Assembly: GCA_013151255.1 (NCBI GenBank) | Contig: JAADIQ010000090.1 | Span: 1-64,000, forward strand | Origin: Alphaproteobacteria bacterium | Lineage (GTDB): Bacteria > Pseudomonadota > Alphaproteobacteria > Caulobacterales > Parvularculaceae | DNA: 64,000 nucleotides | Reading direction: 5' to 3' | In this document: one piece after another, positions 48,572 to 58,299 of the stretch | Numbering within the stretch: position 1 is the stretch's first letter | Layout: the number at the start of each line of letters is the position of its first letter | Made by a program: the position numbers and the translations under genes | The notes under the pieces: model-generated | What the model was told of the DNA's origin: nothing | Databases searched by the model: none | The model's input: only the letters and a program-made list of their open reading frames with translations

Positions 48572-49114
48572 CTAAAGCGCTTGCGAGCGATTGGCGAGAA
48601 TGATGCTGATCAAATAGGCTTTTTTGGAATCGAGCGTCGCGACCACTTGCGCGGCCTGTTCAGCGCTCATCGCCGCTAACAGTCCGGCGGCGAATTTCGG
48701 GTCCATCTCATTGATGATGTCGCCGGCCTGTTTTGGTTTCATGCCTTCATAAATGGCGGCAAGTTTTGCAATGTCGGCGTTTTGCGTTGCGCGGTGCTCG
48801 TCCATCGTCGCGCGCAGATTATCATTGACGCCTTCCAGCTCGCTGAGGCGTTTTTCAATTTGCGCATCATAGACGGCAAGTTTGGCCTTGCGTTCGGCGA
48901 GCGCGACCTCTTCTGCATCAAGCGCAACGTTGCGCGCACGCACCGCTTCGGCGAGGTCGCCGTCAACGCAAAGCTGTGGTTCTGTCGCATCCGCCGTCTC
49001 CATAGGCGCAGGCTCGGTTGCAGCATCAGCGATCTCAGACGCCAGGACGGCCAAACGGCCAAGAAAGGAGCCCGCAAAAATAATCGCGAGAACAATGAGG
49101 GCGCGGTTTTTCAT
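48572..49114 (-). CDS. MotE family protein
   Basis: 180 aa; signal/TM N-terminus, coiled coil, then LAAIYEGMKPKQAGDIINEMDPKFAAGLLAAMSAEQAAQVVATLDSKKAYLISIILANR. Confidence 0.85.
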   Translation of the reverse strand: MKNRALIVLAIIFAGSFLGRLAVLASEIADAATEPAPMETADATEPQLCVDGDLAEAVRARNVALDAEEVALAERKAKLAVYDAQIEKRLSELEGVNDNLRATMDEHRATQNADIAKLAAIYEGMKPKQAGDIINEMDPKFAAGLLAAMSAEQAAQVVATLDSKKAYLISIILANRSQAL

Positions 49115-49117
49115 GAC

Positions 49118-49735
49118 TTATCCCGCGCTCTGCCTGGCAGCCATCCATGCGCCGGCAGCGCCGGCGGCGCTCGCAGCGCCCGCAGCACTTTGCGGCGGGC
49201 TAGGCGCGGGTGTTGTCGCGGGCGCTGTCGCTGGTGCGGGCGCCTGTTCTGGATCGCTAAACTCAATCCGGTCAGCCTCGGTGGAAGGGTCTGCATTTGG
49301 CGCCGATGCAGCTCCATCGTCTTCTGCTTCCGATGCGGTGTTGTCGTTATCCGTTTCGGGTGTGGCTTGGACGGGCCCGGCGCTGTCGAGGCAAGCCGCG
49401 ATCTCTTTGGTCGCCGCCAGCGCCGCCTCGTTGATATTAGCAATGGTGGTGTCGGCAATGGCGCCAATGGAGTCCGCCAGCGCCGTGAGCTTGGGTAAAA
49501 ACTCCCGCGTTTCCGCCACCAGCGGGGTCAACTCGTTGACGCTCTCGGCGCTGCTTTGTTTGGCGTCCGCAACAGCGGCTTGCGCCTGTTCCACCGCCAC
49601 CGCCATCGATGCGATAGTTGCGCCGAGGCCTTTCTCGGTATCTTTAAGCCGTTGCAGTTTGCGGTTGAGAACAAAGCAATAGACAGCAGCAGAACCGGAT
49701 GCGGCTAGTAACATAAAATCAAATATCATTTCCAT
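49118..49735 (-). CDS. DUF6468-like flagellar cluster protein
   Basis: 205 aa; N-terminal TM (FDFMLLAASGSAAVYCFVLNRKLQRLKDTEKGLGATIASMAVAVEQAQAAV), Ala/Pro-rich C-terminus; between fliL and motE. Confidence 0.6.
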   Translation of the reverse strand: MEMIFDFMLLAASGSAAVYCFVLNRKLQRLKDTEKGLGATIASMAVAVEQAQAAVADAKQSSAESVNELTPLVAETREFLPKLTALADSIGAIADTTIANINEAALAATKEIAACLDSAGPVQATPETDNDNTASEAEDDGAASAPNADPSTEADRIEFSDPEQAPAPATAPATTPAPSPPQSAAGAASAAGAAGAWMAARQSAG

Positions 49736-49744
49736 GACGGCGCC

Positions 49745-50377
49745 TCAGGTTAAAACGAATTCGGTGATTAAAATCTGGTCAATGGCGATACCGGGCGCGA
49801 CCGCGCCGATGCGGCGGCGGATTTGTGCACGCAGGCGCGACATTGCCGCCGGGTCTTCAAACTCATCGCTGTTGACGGAACGCAGATAAGTGTTGAGCAC
49901 ATCCTTGATGTGATAAGTGCGCGATAACAGCGCGTCCGCCTGATCGCTGGGAGTCTCAATGATGAGGGCGAGCTTGAGATGGCGCCGCGCGCCCATGGGC
50001 CGTATAGAAATGACCATCGGGTCGAGCACTAAAAACGCCGCCTCGCCATGAAATTCTATTTTGCCGCCTTGCATTTCAGACGTTTCCGCGGCCTGTTTTT
50101 TGCCATGCTTGGCTTCTTTTTTAGGCTTGTGACCTGATGGTTTGGCTTCGGCGTGTTTCTTCTCGTCGCTATCATGGCCCGCATCTTCTTCCGTGATTTC
50201 AGCCTCTAGCTCCGCGCCCGGCGCCAGGAAAAACACCGCCGCCGCCGCGCCGCCGGCAACGACCAGCGCGACAAAGGCAATCAGAATAATACCGACGCCC
50301 TTTTTCTTTTTGCCTTCGCCGTCTTCTTCGGTTTCCTCAGGAGCGGGGTCGGGGTCTTTTTCAGCTTTGGCCATCAT
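49745..50377 (-). CDS. fliL: Flagellar basal body-associated protein FliL (copy 2)
   Basis: 210 aa; TM helix, C-terminal ARRHLKLALIIETPSDQADALLSRTYHIKDVLNTYLRSVNSDEFEDPAAMSRLRAQIRRRIGAVAPGIAIDQILITEFVLT. Confidence 0.88.
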   Translation of the reverse strand: MMAKAEKDPDPAPEETEEDGEGKKKKGVGIILIAFVALVVAGGAAAAVFFLAPGAELEAEITEEDAGHDSDEKKHAEAKPSGHKPKKEAKHGKKQAAETSEMQGGKIEFHGEAAFLVLDPMVISIRPMGARRHLKLALIIETPSDQADALLSRTYHIKDVLNTYLRSVNSDEFEDPAAMSRLRAQIRRRIGAVAPGIAIDQILITEFVLT

Positions 50378-50507
50378 TACACCTAAAAGTTGTGCTAACG
50401 AATATAGACAACTATTCGTAAACTCAAAATTAATATTGAAAGCGGAAATTAACCAAGAAATCTGAAGCCGTGCGCTGAGGCGCGTCTTCGTTTGGTGGGA
50501 ATGTGTA

Positions 50508-52019
50508 ATGTCAAACCTGGCGGCGAACTGGAACCAGTTGTCGATGCAGAAAAAGCTGGTTCTTACCGGCGTTATGCTAGCGACGATGGCGGCGTTCTGG
50601 ATGCTGATGAATGTGGCGTCCAGGCCGCATATGGCTTTTCTCTATGGCGGGCTGGACCCGGCGGCGGCCGGCGAAATTTTAAGCGCGCTGGAAGGGATGG
50701 ACGTTGCCGCTGAAGTGCGCGGCGATGCGATCTATGTGCCGCAGCCCAAACGCGATGAAGTGCGCATGGCGCTTGCACGCCAGGGATTGCCGCAACAGGG
50801 CCAGGCCGGTTTTGAGCTGCTCGATGAGATGAACGGTTTTGCAGTGACGTCGGATATGTTTGACGCCACTTACTGGCGCGCCAAGGAGGGCGAGCTGGCG
50901 CGGACAATTTTAGCGACGCCCGGCGTAAAAGCGGCGCGGGTGCATATCGCCGCGCCAAAACTATCGTCATTTTCGCGCCAACGCCGCAGCCCCAGCGCAT
51001 CGGTGACGATCACCATGAGCCGTGGGCGGATGGACCGCCAGCATGCCGTCGCCATTCGTTATCTGGTAGCGCTGGGCGTTCCTGATCTCGACCCGGAAAA
51101 GGTTGTGATTATCGATTCCCTCAATGGCGTCATTTTAAAGCCCGGCAGCCAGAACGCGCTGGAGGAAATGGAGACCAGCGATAATGATCGCGCGCGCAAG
51201 ATGGAGCGTGCGCTCCTGAATATGCTCGAAGCCCATGTCGGGCCGGACAATGTGCGGGTGAACATATCGCTGAAGGTCGACCGTGAGCGCGAGACCGTCT
51301 CGGAGCGGATACTGGACCCGGCAAGCCGGGTGATGATGGCGCGCGAGACCACAGAGATACAACAATCCGATAGCGGCTCTGGCAATGCGGTGACGGTCGC
51401 CAGCAATCTGCCCGATGGCGATGCGGCCGCGGCGCCATCGGGATCAAAGTCTGAGCGCAGTGAAGCCAACCAGACCACCCGCTTTGATATTTCCGAAGTT
51501 AATCGCAAGCGCGAAAAAATGCCCGGCGCGATTGCGCAAGTCCATGTCGCGGTGCTGGTCAACGAAACTGACCCGACGCCGCGCAGTGCAGAAGAGCTGA
51601 CTGCGCTCGGCGATCTTGTCGCTACGGCGATCGGATTTGATGAAGCGCGCGGCGATAAGGTGACTGTAAAGGCGATGTCGTTTCACCAGGAGGAGGAGGT
51701 GATTGCGGAGGACCCGGTCACCGGCGGCGCAATGGCGTTCCTTCAGGATAATCTGATCTCGATGTTGCAGATATTTATTCCGGCGGTTGTTGTCCTGGCG
51801 CTGGCGATGTTTGTGTTGAAGCCAATCCTCACCCAGGGCCCGGCGGCGCAGGGCGCGGGCCAGGTCGCGGCGCCAGAAATCGCCGGCGCTATTGAACCGC
51901 CGGCGGCCGTCGCGGAAGCGAAAGCGCCAGTGGACGCCTTGCAAGACCTCGCCAACGCAGACACCGGCGCAGCCGCGACAGTCCTGACATCATGGCTCGA
52001 CGAAACCGAGGCGGCGTGA
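50508..52019 (+). CDS. fliF: Flagellar M-ring protein FliF
   Basis: 503 aa; PHMAFLYGGLDPAAAGEILSALEGMDVAAEVRGDAIYVPQPKRDEVRMALARQGLPQQGQAGFELLDEMNGFAVTSDMF. Confidence 0.96.
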   Translation: MSNLAANWNQLSMQKKLVLTGVMLATMAAFWMLMNVASRPHMAFLYGGLDPAAAGEILSALEGMDVAAEVRGDAIYVPQPKRDEVRMALARQGLPQQGQAGFELLDEMNGFAVTSDMFDATYWRAKEGELARTILATPGVKAARVHIAAPKLSSFSRQRRSPSASVTITMSRGRMDRQHAVAIRYLVALGVPDLDPEKVVIIDSLNGVILKPGSQNALEEMETSDNDRARKMERALLNMLEAHVGPDNVRVNISLKVDRERETVSERILDPASRVMMARETTEIQQSDSGSGNAVTVASNLPDGDAAAAPSGSKSERSEANQTTRFDISEVNRKREKMPGAIAQVHVAVLVNETDPTPRSAEELTALGDLVATAIGFDEARGDKVTVKAMSFHQEEEVIAEDPVTGGAMAFLQDNLISMLQIFIPAVVVLALAMFVLKPILTQGPAAQGAGQVAAPEIAGAIEPPAAVAEAKAPVDALQDLANADTGAAATVLTSWLDETEAA

Positions 52020-52068
52020 TGACAGATTTAATTTTGAGAATTTCCAATACCAATTCGGGAGTAAAAAA

Positions 52069-52407
52069 ATGAGCGAAGAAACCCCAGACGCGGCGCCGGA
52101 ACCCAGCGCGGACAAAGATGATGTTGTTAAAGCAGAGAAAGTCGCAGGCCCGAGCGATATGCGCAATCCGAAAGTCATGTCCCTGCCGGTGCGCATTATG
52201 GTGTCGGTTGGCAAGGCGGAGATGACGGTTGAGCAATTGCTGAACCTGACGCCTGAGGCGGTGATAGATCTCGACGCGCAAGTTGATGACCCGGCGGAAA
52301 TTTTCGTTGGCGACAGATTGGTGGCGCGCGGCGAGCTGGTTGAATCCGACGGCAAGGATGGCGCCATCGCCATTCGCCTGGTGGAAGTTTGCGACGCTGA
52401 GGCTTGA
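52069..52407 (+). CDS. fliN: Flagellar motor switch protein FliN
   Basis: 112 aa; SPOA-type domain SLPVRIMVSVGKAEMTVEQLLNLTPEAVIDLDAQVDDPAEIFVGDRLVARGELVESDGKDGAIAIRLVEV. Confidence 0.92.
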   Translation: MSEETPDAAPEPSADKDDVVKAEKVAGPSDMRNPKVMSLPVRIMVSVGKAEMTVEQLLNLTPEAVIDLDAQVDDPAEIFVGDRLVARGELVESDGKDGAIAIRLVEVCDAEA

Positions 52408-53177
52408 ACGCGATGACGCCCATGCGCAGGATATGCAGTGTTTTGTTGGTCGGCGGCGCCTTGGCGGTGCTCGTCAGCACCGGCGTTGCCGCACAGGAAA
52501 CCGCCGCGCCGCTTTTCGATACGCTGGGGAGCGGGCCGGAGGGCGGCGGTCTGACGGCGCGGATTATTCAGATATTCATCCTCGTCACCGTGCTCAGCCT
52601 GGCGCCGGGCATTGCGATGATGGTCACCTGTCTACCGTTTATGATTATTGTGTTGTCGATCCTGCGCCAGGGCGTCGGCCTACAACAGGCGCCGCCGAAT
52701 ATGCTGATTGTCAGTGTGGCGATGTTTTTGACTTACTTTGTTATGGAGCCGGTCTTTAAAGATGCCTGGAGCACCGGCGTCCAGCCGCTTTTGGACGGCG
52801 AGATTTCACAAAGCCTGGCGTTTGAAAACACCATGGAGCCATTTCGGAACTTTATGGAGGCGCGGGTCGATGACGAGGCTTTGTTTATTCTCAGCGACGC
52901 CAAGGGCGACGCGCCGCTAAAGCCTGGCGAGGCGCCGCCTCTGTCGCTTCTGGCGCCAGCGTTTGTGCTTTCGGAAATTCAACGCGCGTTTGAAATCGGC
53001 TTTGCGGTTTTGCTGCCGTTTTTAATCATCGACCTTCTCGTGGCGTCCATATTAATGGCGATGGGGATGATGATGGTGCCGCCGGCGATTGTCTCACTGC
53101 CGTTTAAAGTGGCGTTCTTTGTGCTCACCAATGGCTGGGTCGCCGTTTCCGGCGCGCTGGTGAGGGGATATTCCTGA
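52404..53177 (+). CDS. fliP: Flagellar biosynthetic protein FliP
   Basis: 257 aa; LSLAPGIAMMVTCLPFMIIVLSILRQGVGLQQAPPNMLIVSVAMFLTYFVMEPVF...FLIIDLLVASILMAMGMMMVPPAIVSLPFK. Confidence 0.97.
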   Translation: MNAMTPMRRICSVLLVGGALAVLVSTGVAAQETAAPLFDTLGSGPEGGGLTARIIQIFILVTVLSLAPGIAMMVTCLPFMIIVLSILRQGVGLQQAPPNMLIVSVAMFLTYFVMEPVFKDAWSTGVQPLLDGEISQSLAFENTMEPFRNFMEARVDDEALFILSDAKGDAPLKPGEAPPLSLLAPAFVLSEIQRAFEIGFAVLLPFLIIDLLVASILMAMGMMMVPPAIVSLPFKVAFFVLTNGWVAVSGALVRGYS

Positions 53178-54241
53178 TGGCGGAACGTAAAATTGAAAAC
53201 CTGCCGGTGCTGGCCAATGAAGTGTGGGTCACCAAGGCGCACAAAGCGGCGGTTATTCTGGCATCGCTCAGTGAGGAGACGGCGAAGGCTATCGTCAATG
53301 ACATCAGCGACGCGCATTTGCGCGCCTTCGCCAAAGCGTTCAGTGAGCTGAAATCGGTGCCGCCACACTTGCTGGAGGCGATCGCCAATGAGTTTGTCGA
53401 AGAGGTGCAAGATAGCGGTGCATCTTTTGCCGGTGGCATTGAAGAGGCGCGCCGGGTGCTCGGCGCCTTAACTGAAGAAGATCGCATCAACCGGGTGTTG
53501 TCGGAGCTTGCCGGCGGCGGTACGGGCTCGGTGTGGACGCGTATCAATGAAATTGACGACAAGATGCTGGCCGATTATGTGCAAACCCAGCGCCTGTCGG
53601 TAGCCGCGGCGATCGTCACCAAGCTTTCGTTTCAAAAAACCGCCGATGTTCTGGCCCATGCCGATCCGGCGTTCTCGCAAAAAGTATTGCTGGAACTGGC
53701 GCGCCGCTCGCCGCCGGGCAATGCGGTGTTAAACGCGATTGCCGATGCGATTAACGAGGAGTTGCTGGCGCCGCTGGCCGCCAAGCCGTCAACCTCCAAT
53801 GCCGGGGCGACGGTAGGCGAGATTATCAACTGCCTGCCGGCGGCCAAACGCGACGCGTTTATGGGCCATCTCTGCGAGGTCGACCCGGAAATTGGCGAGG
53901 CTGTGAAAAAAGCCATATTGCTGTTCGAAGATTTGCATCTGCGCCTGCCGGAATCGGGCGTGCCAATCATCATGCGCGAGCTGGACCGCGAAGTTTTGCT
54001 GGCGGCGCTGAAATATGGCGAGACCAACGCGGCCGATACGGTGGAATTTCTGTTCGCCAATATCTCCAAGCGTATGGCCAGTCAGTATCGTGAAGATATC
54101 GAGGAGCTGGAAGAGCTCAGCGATACAGACGGCGAAAAAGCACAGCGCGCCTTCACCTCGGCCGTGCGCGGGCTGGTTTCGGCCGGGGAGATTAAGCTGA
54201 ACGCGGTTGTTGAAGAGACCAACGAGGCGGAGGGTGAGTAG
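53177..54241 (+). CDS. fliG: Flagellar motor switch protein FliG (divergent)
   Basis: 354 aa; KAAVILASLSEETAKAIVNDISDAHLRAFAKAF N-domain; C-domain LLFEDLHLRLPESGVPIIMRELDREVLLAALKYGETNAADTVEFLFANISKRMASQYREDIEEL. Confidence 0.87.
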   Translation: MAERKIENLPVLANEVWVTKAHKAAVILASLSEETAKAIVNDISDAHLRAFAKAFSELKSVPPHLLEAIANEFVEEVQDSGASFAGGIEEARRVLGALTEEDRINRVLSELAGGGTGSVWTRINEIDDKMLADYVQTQRLSVAAAIVTKLSFQKTADVLAHADPAFSQKVLLELARRSPPGNAVLNAIADAINEELLAPLAAKPSTSNAGATVGEIINCLPAAKRDAFMGHLCEVDPEIGEAVKKAILLFEDLHLRLPESGVPIIMRELDREVLLAALKYGETNAADTVEFLFANISKRMASQYREDIEELEELSDTDGEKAQRAFTSAVRGLVSAGEIKLNAVVEETNEAEGE

Positions 54242-54386
54242 CGTCTGCGCTAAACTCATGTGAAGTTGCGTTGATTCTGACTCATATTACGCCAATTGAT
54301 ACCTACCTCTCCCATCGGGGCTATGGCATGCAGATTATTTGTCATTTTAAGAAACCGAACGTCAATACAGGCTGAATGGCTGCAAG

Positions 54387-54508
54387 GCCCCCATCGCCCC
54401 TTCGGGGCACTTCCCCCGCAAGCGGGGGAAGAACTACCCTTGCTGCAAGCACAGCCTAATTCCTCCTCCGCTTGCGGGGGAGGTGTCCGCGAAGCGGGCG
54501 GAGGGGGC
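54387..54508. repeat. Multi-hairpin GC-rich intergenic repeat
   Basis: Outer arms GCCCCC/GGGGGC; inner hairpins GCCCC-TTC-GGGGC (54396-54408), CTTCCCCCGC-AA-GCGGGGGAAG (54410-54431), CCTCCTCCGC-TT-GCGGGGGAGG (54462-54483). Confidence 0.75.
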
Positions 54509-54650
54509 AACGGCGCTGGAAGAATGTCGAAACGTCAGACTACAGAGAATCCGGCGCCCATAAATGTGTGAATGCGATAGTCCCGAGGGGGAGAAGAAAA
54601 GTAAGCCAAGCAAGTCATAGGTTTTCACCAACGTAACTTGGTATCTGTCT

Positions 54651-55763
54651 CTATATAACCACCAGCTCCGCATGCAGGGCGCCGGCGGCTTTTACTGACT
54701 TTAATATATCGATTAACTCGCGCGGGCCAACGCCGAGCGCATTCAGCCCTTCTATGAGGTCGGAAAGCGAAACGCTTTCATCGACAATGGCGATGCGGCG
54801 TTCGTCGTTTTGATTGATGGTGATAGTGGTGTCGGGCAGAGTGATGGTCTCGCCGTTGCGCGAGAACGGATTGGGCTGCGATACGATCGGCCTCTCGCGC
54901 ACGGTGATGGTGAGATTGCCCTGGGTGACGGCAAAGCGCGAGATTTGCACATCCGCCCCGAGGACTACGGTGCCGGATTTCTGATCGATAACAATGCGCG
55001 CCTTTTGCTCCGGCGCGATGCGGATGTTTTCGATCTTACCGAGCAGATAGACCGCCCGCATCGGCGCATCCGCGACATTGAGCTCCACTGTGCCGGGATC
55101 GAGCATGCGGGCAATCGGTTTTTCAAAGGATTTGTTGATCGCGGTTTCAATCCGCGCCGCGGTGGTGAAGTCCGGAGCGCGCAAGGCAAGGCGTATGGTT
55201 TTCATGCTGGAAAAGTCAAACGCGATTTCACGTTCCACGCGGGCGCCTTGTGGGATAGTCCCGGAAGTTGGCGAGCCAAATGTCACCGAAGCGCCGGCGC
55301 CGTCGGCGCTGAAGCCGCTGGCCAGAACCGGGCCTTGCGCCACCGCGTATATCTGGCCGTCGCCGGCGTTGAGCGGGGTCATGATGAGCGTGCCGCCGAG
55401 GAGGTTCGTAGCATCGCCAATCGCCGACACGGTGACGTCTATTTGTGAGCCGGCGCGCACATAGGGAGGCAACGTGCCGGTAACGATCACGGCGGCGATA
55501 TTGCGCGGGCGAAATCTTTCGCCTTGAACATTGATGCCGAGGCGCTCCAGAAGGCTTGCCAGAGCTTGTTCCGTATAGGGTGAATTGCGCACGCTGTCGC
55601 CGGTCCCGTCGAGACCGACAATAAGACCATAGCCGACAAGGTCGTTGCCGCGCACGCCCTCAATATTGACCACGTCTTTGATGCGCACATCGGCTGCGGC
55701 AAACGGCGTTGCGCAAAATGACGCGATGAGCGTGGTGGCGAACAGGCGGCGAAATTTTTTCAT
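54651..55763 (-). CDS. flgI: Flagellar P-ring protein FlgI
   Basis: True start MKKFRRLFATTLIASFCATPFAAADVRIKDVVNIEGVRGNDLVGYGLIVGLDGTGDS (track start 55964 is inside flgL). Confidence 0.96.
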   Translation of the reverse strand: MKKFRRLFATTLIASFCATPFAAADVRIKDVVNIEGVRGNDLVGYGLIVGLDGTGDSVRNSPYTEQALASLLERLGINVQGERFRPRNIAAVIVTGTLPPYVRAGSQIDVTVSAIGDATNLLGGTLIMTPLNAGDGQIYAVAQGPVLASGFSADGAGASVTFGSPTSGTIPQGARVEREIAFDFSSMKTIRLALRAPDFTTAARIETAINKSFEKPIARMLDPGTVELNVADAPMRAVYLLGKIENIRIAPEQKARIVIDQKSGTVVLGADVQISRFAVTQGNLTITVRERPIVSQPNPFSRNGETITLPDTTITINQNDERRIAIVDESVSLSDLIEGLNALGVGPRELIDILKSVKAAGALHAELVVI

Positions 55764-55767
55764 AAAC

Positions 55768-56769
55768 CTAACGCAGGAAATTAACCAAAGAGAGCCGGCT
55801 GATGCGGGCGGTGAGGGTGTAGGACGATTGCAGTTGTTGTTCGAGCTGTTGTAATTCGAGCGCGGCTTCAAACGGATCGCGCGTGGTGCGTTCGTTGAAC
55901 ACCGAAGCAAGGGCTGCCGATTCTGCATCGAGGCTGGCGAGGGCGGTTTGCATGCGTTCTTCAACCACGCCGATGCGCGCGCTGATTTGCGTCAGCCGCG
56001 CTTCGGATTCAACCACACCAATGGCGCTTGTGTTTAGTGTCGCGTCGCGATCGATCGATGGCGCAGCTGCTGCTGCAACGACAATGGTTGCAAGCCCGCG
56101 CAGCAAGTCCTTTACCGGCTGCTCATCGGCTTTGGCGCTGTAGTCGATAAGCTCGCCGTCGGAAATTTCAACGCGTGCGGCATTGCCGGCGCCGCCTAAA
56201 TAAATGTTTGTCGCAAAGCCGCCGGTCGGATCGTTAAAATAAGTATCGAGATCGGTTTGAAACTGCGCAGGCGTTGCGGCGCCAGAATATAACGCGCTGA
56301 TATCGGCAATCAGGGTTTGCGCGTCCGCCAGTGACGCGCTGTCGGCAGCGTCGCCGGAGAACAGCGCGCGGCCTTCAAAGCGTTGGTTAAAGCTCGACAT
56401 GAGCGCGCCAAGCTCTGCTTTGGCCGCCGTTGCGGTGGTCTCGATGGTCGCTTCATCGGCGCGCCCGAGCCCGTCGAGAAGTGTGGCTCCTATGCCATTG
56501 GCGCCTTCGGCGGCGCGCTGCAACACCGCCTGCGCGGAGCCAGCGCGGCCAAGCGCGCGCGCGGTTGCGCCCCGGAAGAAGCTGACATCGTCAAACGCCT
56601 TGCGCAATAAATGCAGATCGCCCGATGTCGCATCTCCGGCGGACTTCAGCGCCGGGTCGCGCCCGGTCACCAGCTCAACGCGCAACACTTCGCTGCGCTC
56701 TTTGAGGTCGGTGATAGCAGTGCTGAGCCGCGTGAACTGAAGAATGGAGGGAAATCCGGAGACGTTCAT
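55768..56769 (-). CDS. flgL: Flagellar hook-associated protein 3 FlgL
   Basis: 333 aa, flagellin-like N- and C-termini, between flgK and flgI. Confidence 0.85.
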   Translation of the reverse strand: MNVSGFPSILQFTRLSTAITDLKERSEVLRVELVTGRDPALKSAGDATSGDLHLLRKAFDDVSFFRGATARALGRAGSAQAVLQRAAEGANGIGATLLDGLGRADEATIETTATAAKAELGALMSSFNQRFEGRALFSGDAADSASLADAQTLIADISALYSGAATPAQFQTDLDTYFNDPTGGFATNIYLGGAGNAARVEISDGELIDYSAKADEQPVKDLLRGLATIVVAAAAAPSIDRDATLNTSAIGVVESEARLTQISARIGVVEERMQTALASLDAESAALASVFNERTTRDPFEAALELQQLEQQLQSSYTLTARISRLSLVNFLR

Positions 56770-56771
56770 GG

Positions 56772-58241
56772 CTAGATCTCCATCAGCCGTTGCAGCATCC
56801 GGTCGACGGTTTGAATGACCCGGGCATTGGCCGCGAACGCCTGTTCGATGGTGATAAGGTTTTGCAATTCGCGGTCGGTGTCGACACCGGTCTCAAGTTT
56901 TTCAGATTCCGCCAGGCTAACCGCCAGGGTTTGCGCGCCGGCCGCGCGTGCGACAGCGGCGGCGCGACCGGCGCCGGCGAGGGAGGTGAGTTGGGCTGCC
57001 GCCTCTGAGGCGTTGACATCGCGGGAAGTCTGGAGCGCGGCATCGACAGGCCGGTCAGTATTCATGACATCAATCAGAGCACGGACAAAAACATCGGAGC
57101 CCGCCGCAGCAGGCGCCGCGGCGCCAAGACCATCGCGCAGGCGTGACGCGAGGCCGCCATTGGCGGGGTCAACAGCGGCGTTAATTTCAATACGCCCGGC
57201 AAGGCCGGTGAGCGTTGCCGAATTCACAAGCGCGCCGGCGTCGGTAAACAATCCGGGCGCGCCGGGCGCCAGCGTCGGGTCGAGACCGGGCCCGGAAAAC
57301 CGTTCCGCCAAATCAAGCGCCACGGCGTCGAGCGCCAATGCGGTCTCGGGAACCAGCCTGTCGCGGACGTCAAACAGGCCCGCAAACGCGCCCTCGCGCA
57401 CGGCCAGCGTCGCCGTGCCGCCGGGGGTGATGTCGTCGCCATCCACCGACAATCCGGACAAGGCGCCGGCGCCATTATTATAGGCGCTTTGCGCCGTCAT
57501 CACCGGCGCCGGGGTGAACTCGACCGTGCGCGCAGTTCCGACCAGGAGAAAGACGCCCTCCTGGGTCATTAAATCAATCTTGCCATTGTCGCGCTGTAAT
57601 TCGCGCACCGGAATGCTTTCGTTGATGCGGTCGATCACCAGCTGGCGCTGGTCCAGCAGTGCAGAAACATCACCGCCCGTTGCGCCGCCGCGGCCGATCG
57701 CGGTGTTGAGGCGTTCGATCTCCTGCAAGTCGGTGTTGACCGCGCTCACACGGCGGGAAATTTCAGCGTCGGCATTGCCGCGAAGGGTCTGGAATTCATT
57801 GGCTATGCGGTTGAGACCGGATGCGAGGTCTTTGGCGGCATTCACCGTCGTTAGTTGCGCCGCGCCGCTGTCGGGCGTATCGGCGAGCGTTCTTAGCGTG
57901 GTTTCAAGTTTTGCAAACCGCTGAAACAACGCGTTGGGATCATCGGGACCGCCAAGCAAATCGCCAATTCGGGTAAAGGCGTTGGCGCGCGCATCACTGG
58001 CGGCAAATTCTGCGTCCGCGCCGCGCCGCTCGAAGGTGACCGCCGGATTGGTCGCGCGGGCGATGCCAGCCACCGCAACGCCCGCGCCAGCGCCGCCAAC
58101 CGCGCGTTCCACTATAGTCACATCGCGGCGGTTGAAGCCGTCGGTGAGCGCATTGGCGATATTGTTGGACGTAACCCCGGCGCGCCGTGAAGACACGGCG
58201 AGCGCGGAGGATGCGTTTGCAAGCGCTTGCGAAAGGGACAT
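56772..58241 (-). CDS. flgK: Flagellar hook-associated protein 1 FlgK
   Basis: 489 aa; SSRRAGVTSNNIANALTDGFNRRDV; C-terminal LQNLITIEQAFAANARVIQTVDRMLQRLMEI. Confidence 0.95.
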   Translation of the reverse strand: MSLSQALANASSALAVSSRRAGVTSNNIANALTDGFNRRDVTIVERAVGGAGAGVAVAGIARATNPAVTFERRGADAEFAASDARANAFTRIGDLLGGPDDPNALFQRFAKLETTLRTLADTPDSGAAQLTTVNAAKDLASGLNRIANEFQTLRGNADAEISRRVSAVNTDLQEIERLNTAIGRGGATGGDVSALLDQRQLVIDRINESIPVRELQRDNGKIDLMTQEGVFLLVGTARTVEFTPAPVMTAQSAYNNGAGALSGLSVDGDDITPGGTATLAVREGAFAGLFDVRDRLVPETALALDAVALDLAERFSGPGLDPTLAPGAPGLFTDAGALVNSATLTGLAGRIEINAAVDPANGGLASRLRDGLGAAAPAAAGSDVFVRALIDVMNTDRPVDAALQTSRDVNASEAAAQLTSLAGAGRAAAVARAAGAQTLAVSLAESEKLETGVDTDRELQNLITIEQAFAANARVIQTVDRMLQRLMEI

Positions 58242-58299
58242 AGGCGCGCCTCCGTAATGTTAAGCGCTTAGCGCGATTGCGTCAGGTTCAAAAAATCCC

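Noticed and set aside
50378-50507. Possible CtrA box (TTAA-N7-TTAA) upstream of fliF
   Set aside because: TTAA half-sites are present (TTAATATTG...AAATTAACC) but spacing is 15, not 7, so not reported as a CtrA site.
54810-55448. 212-aa + strand ORF opposite flgI
   Set aside because: Shadow of flgI; no recognisable protein features.
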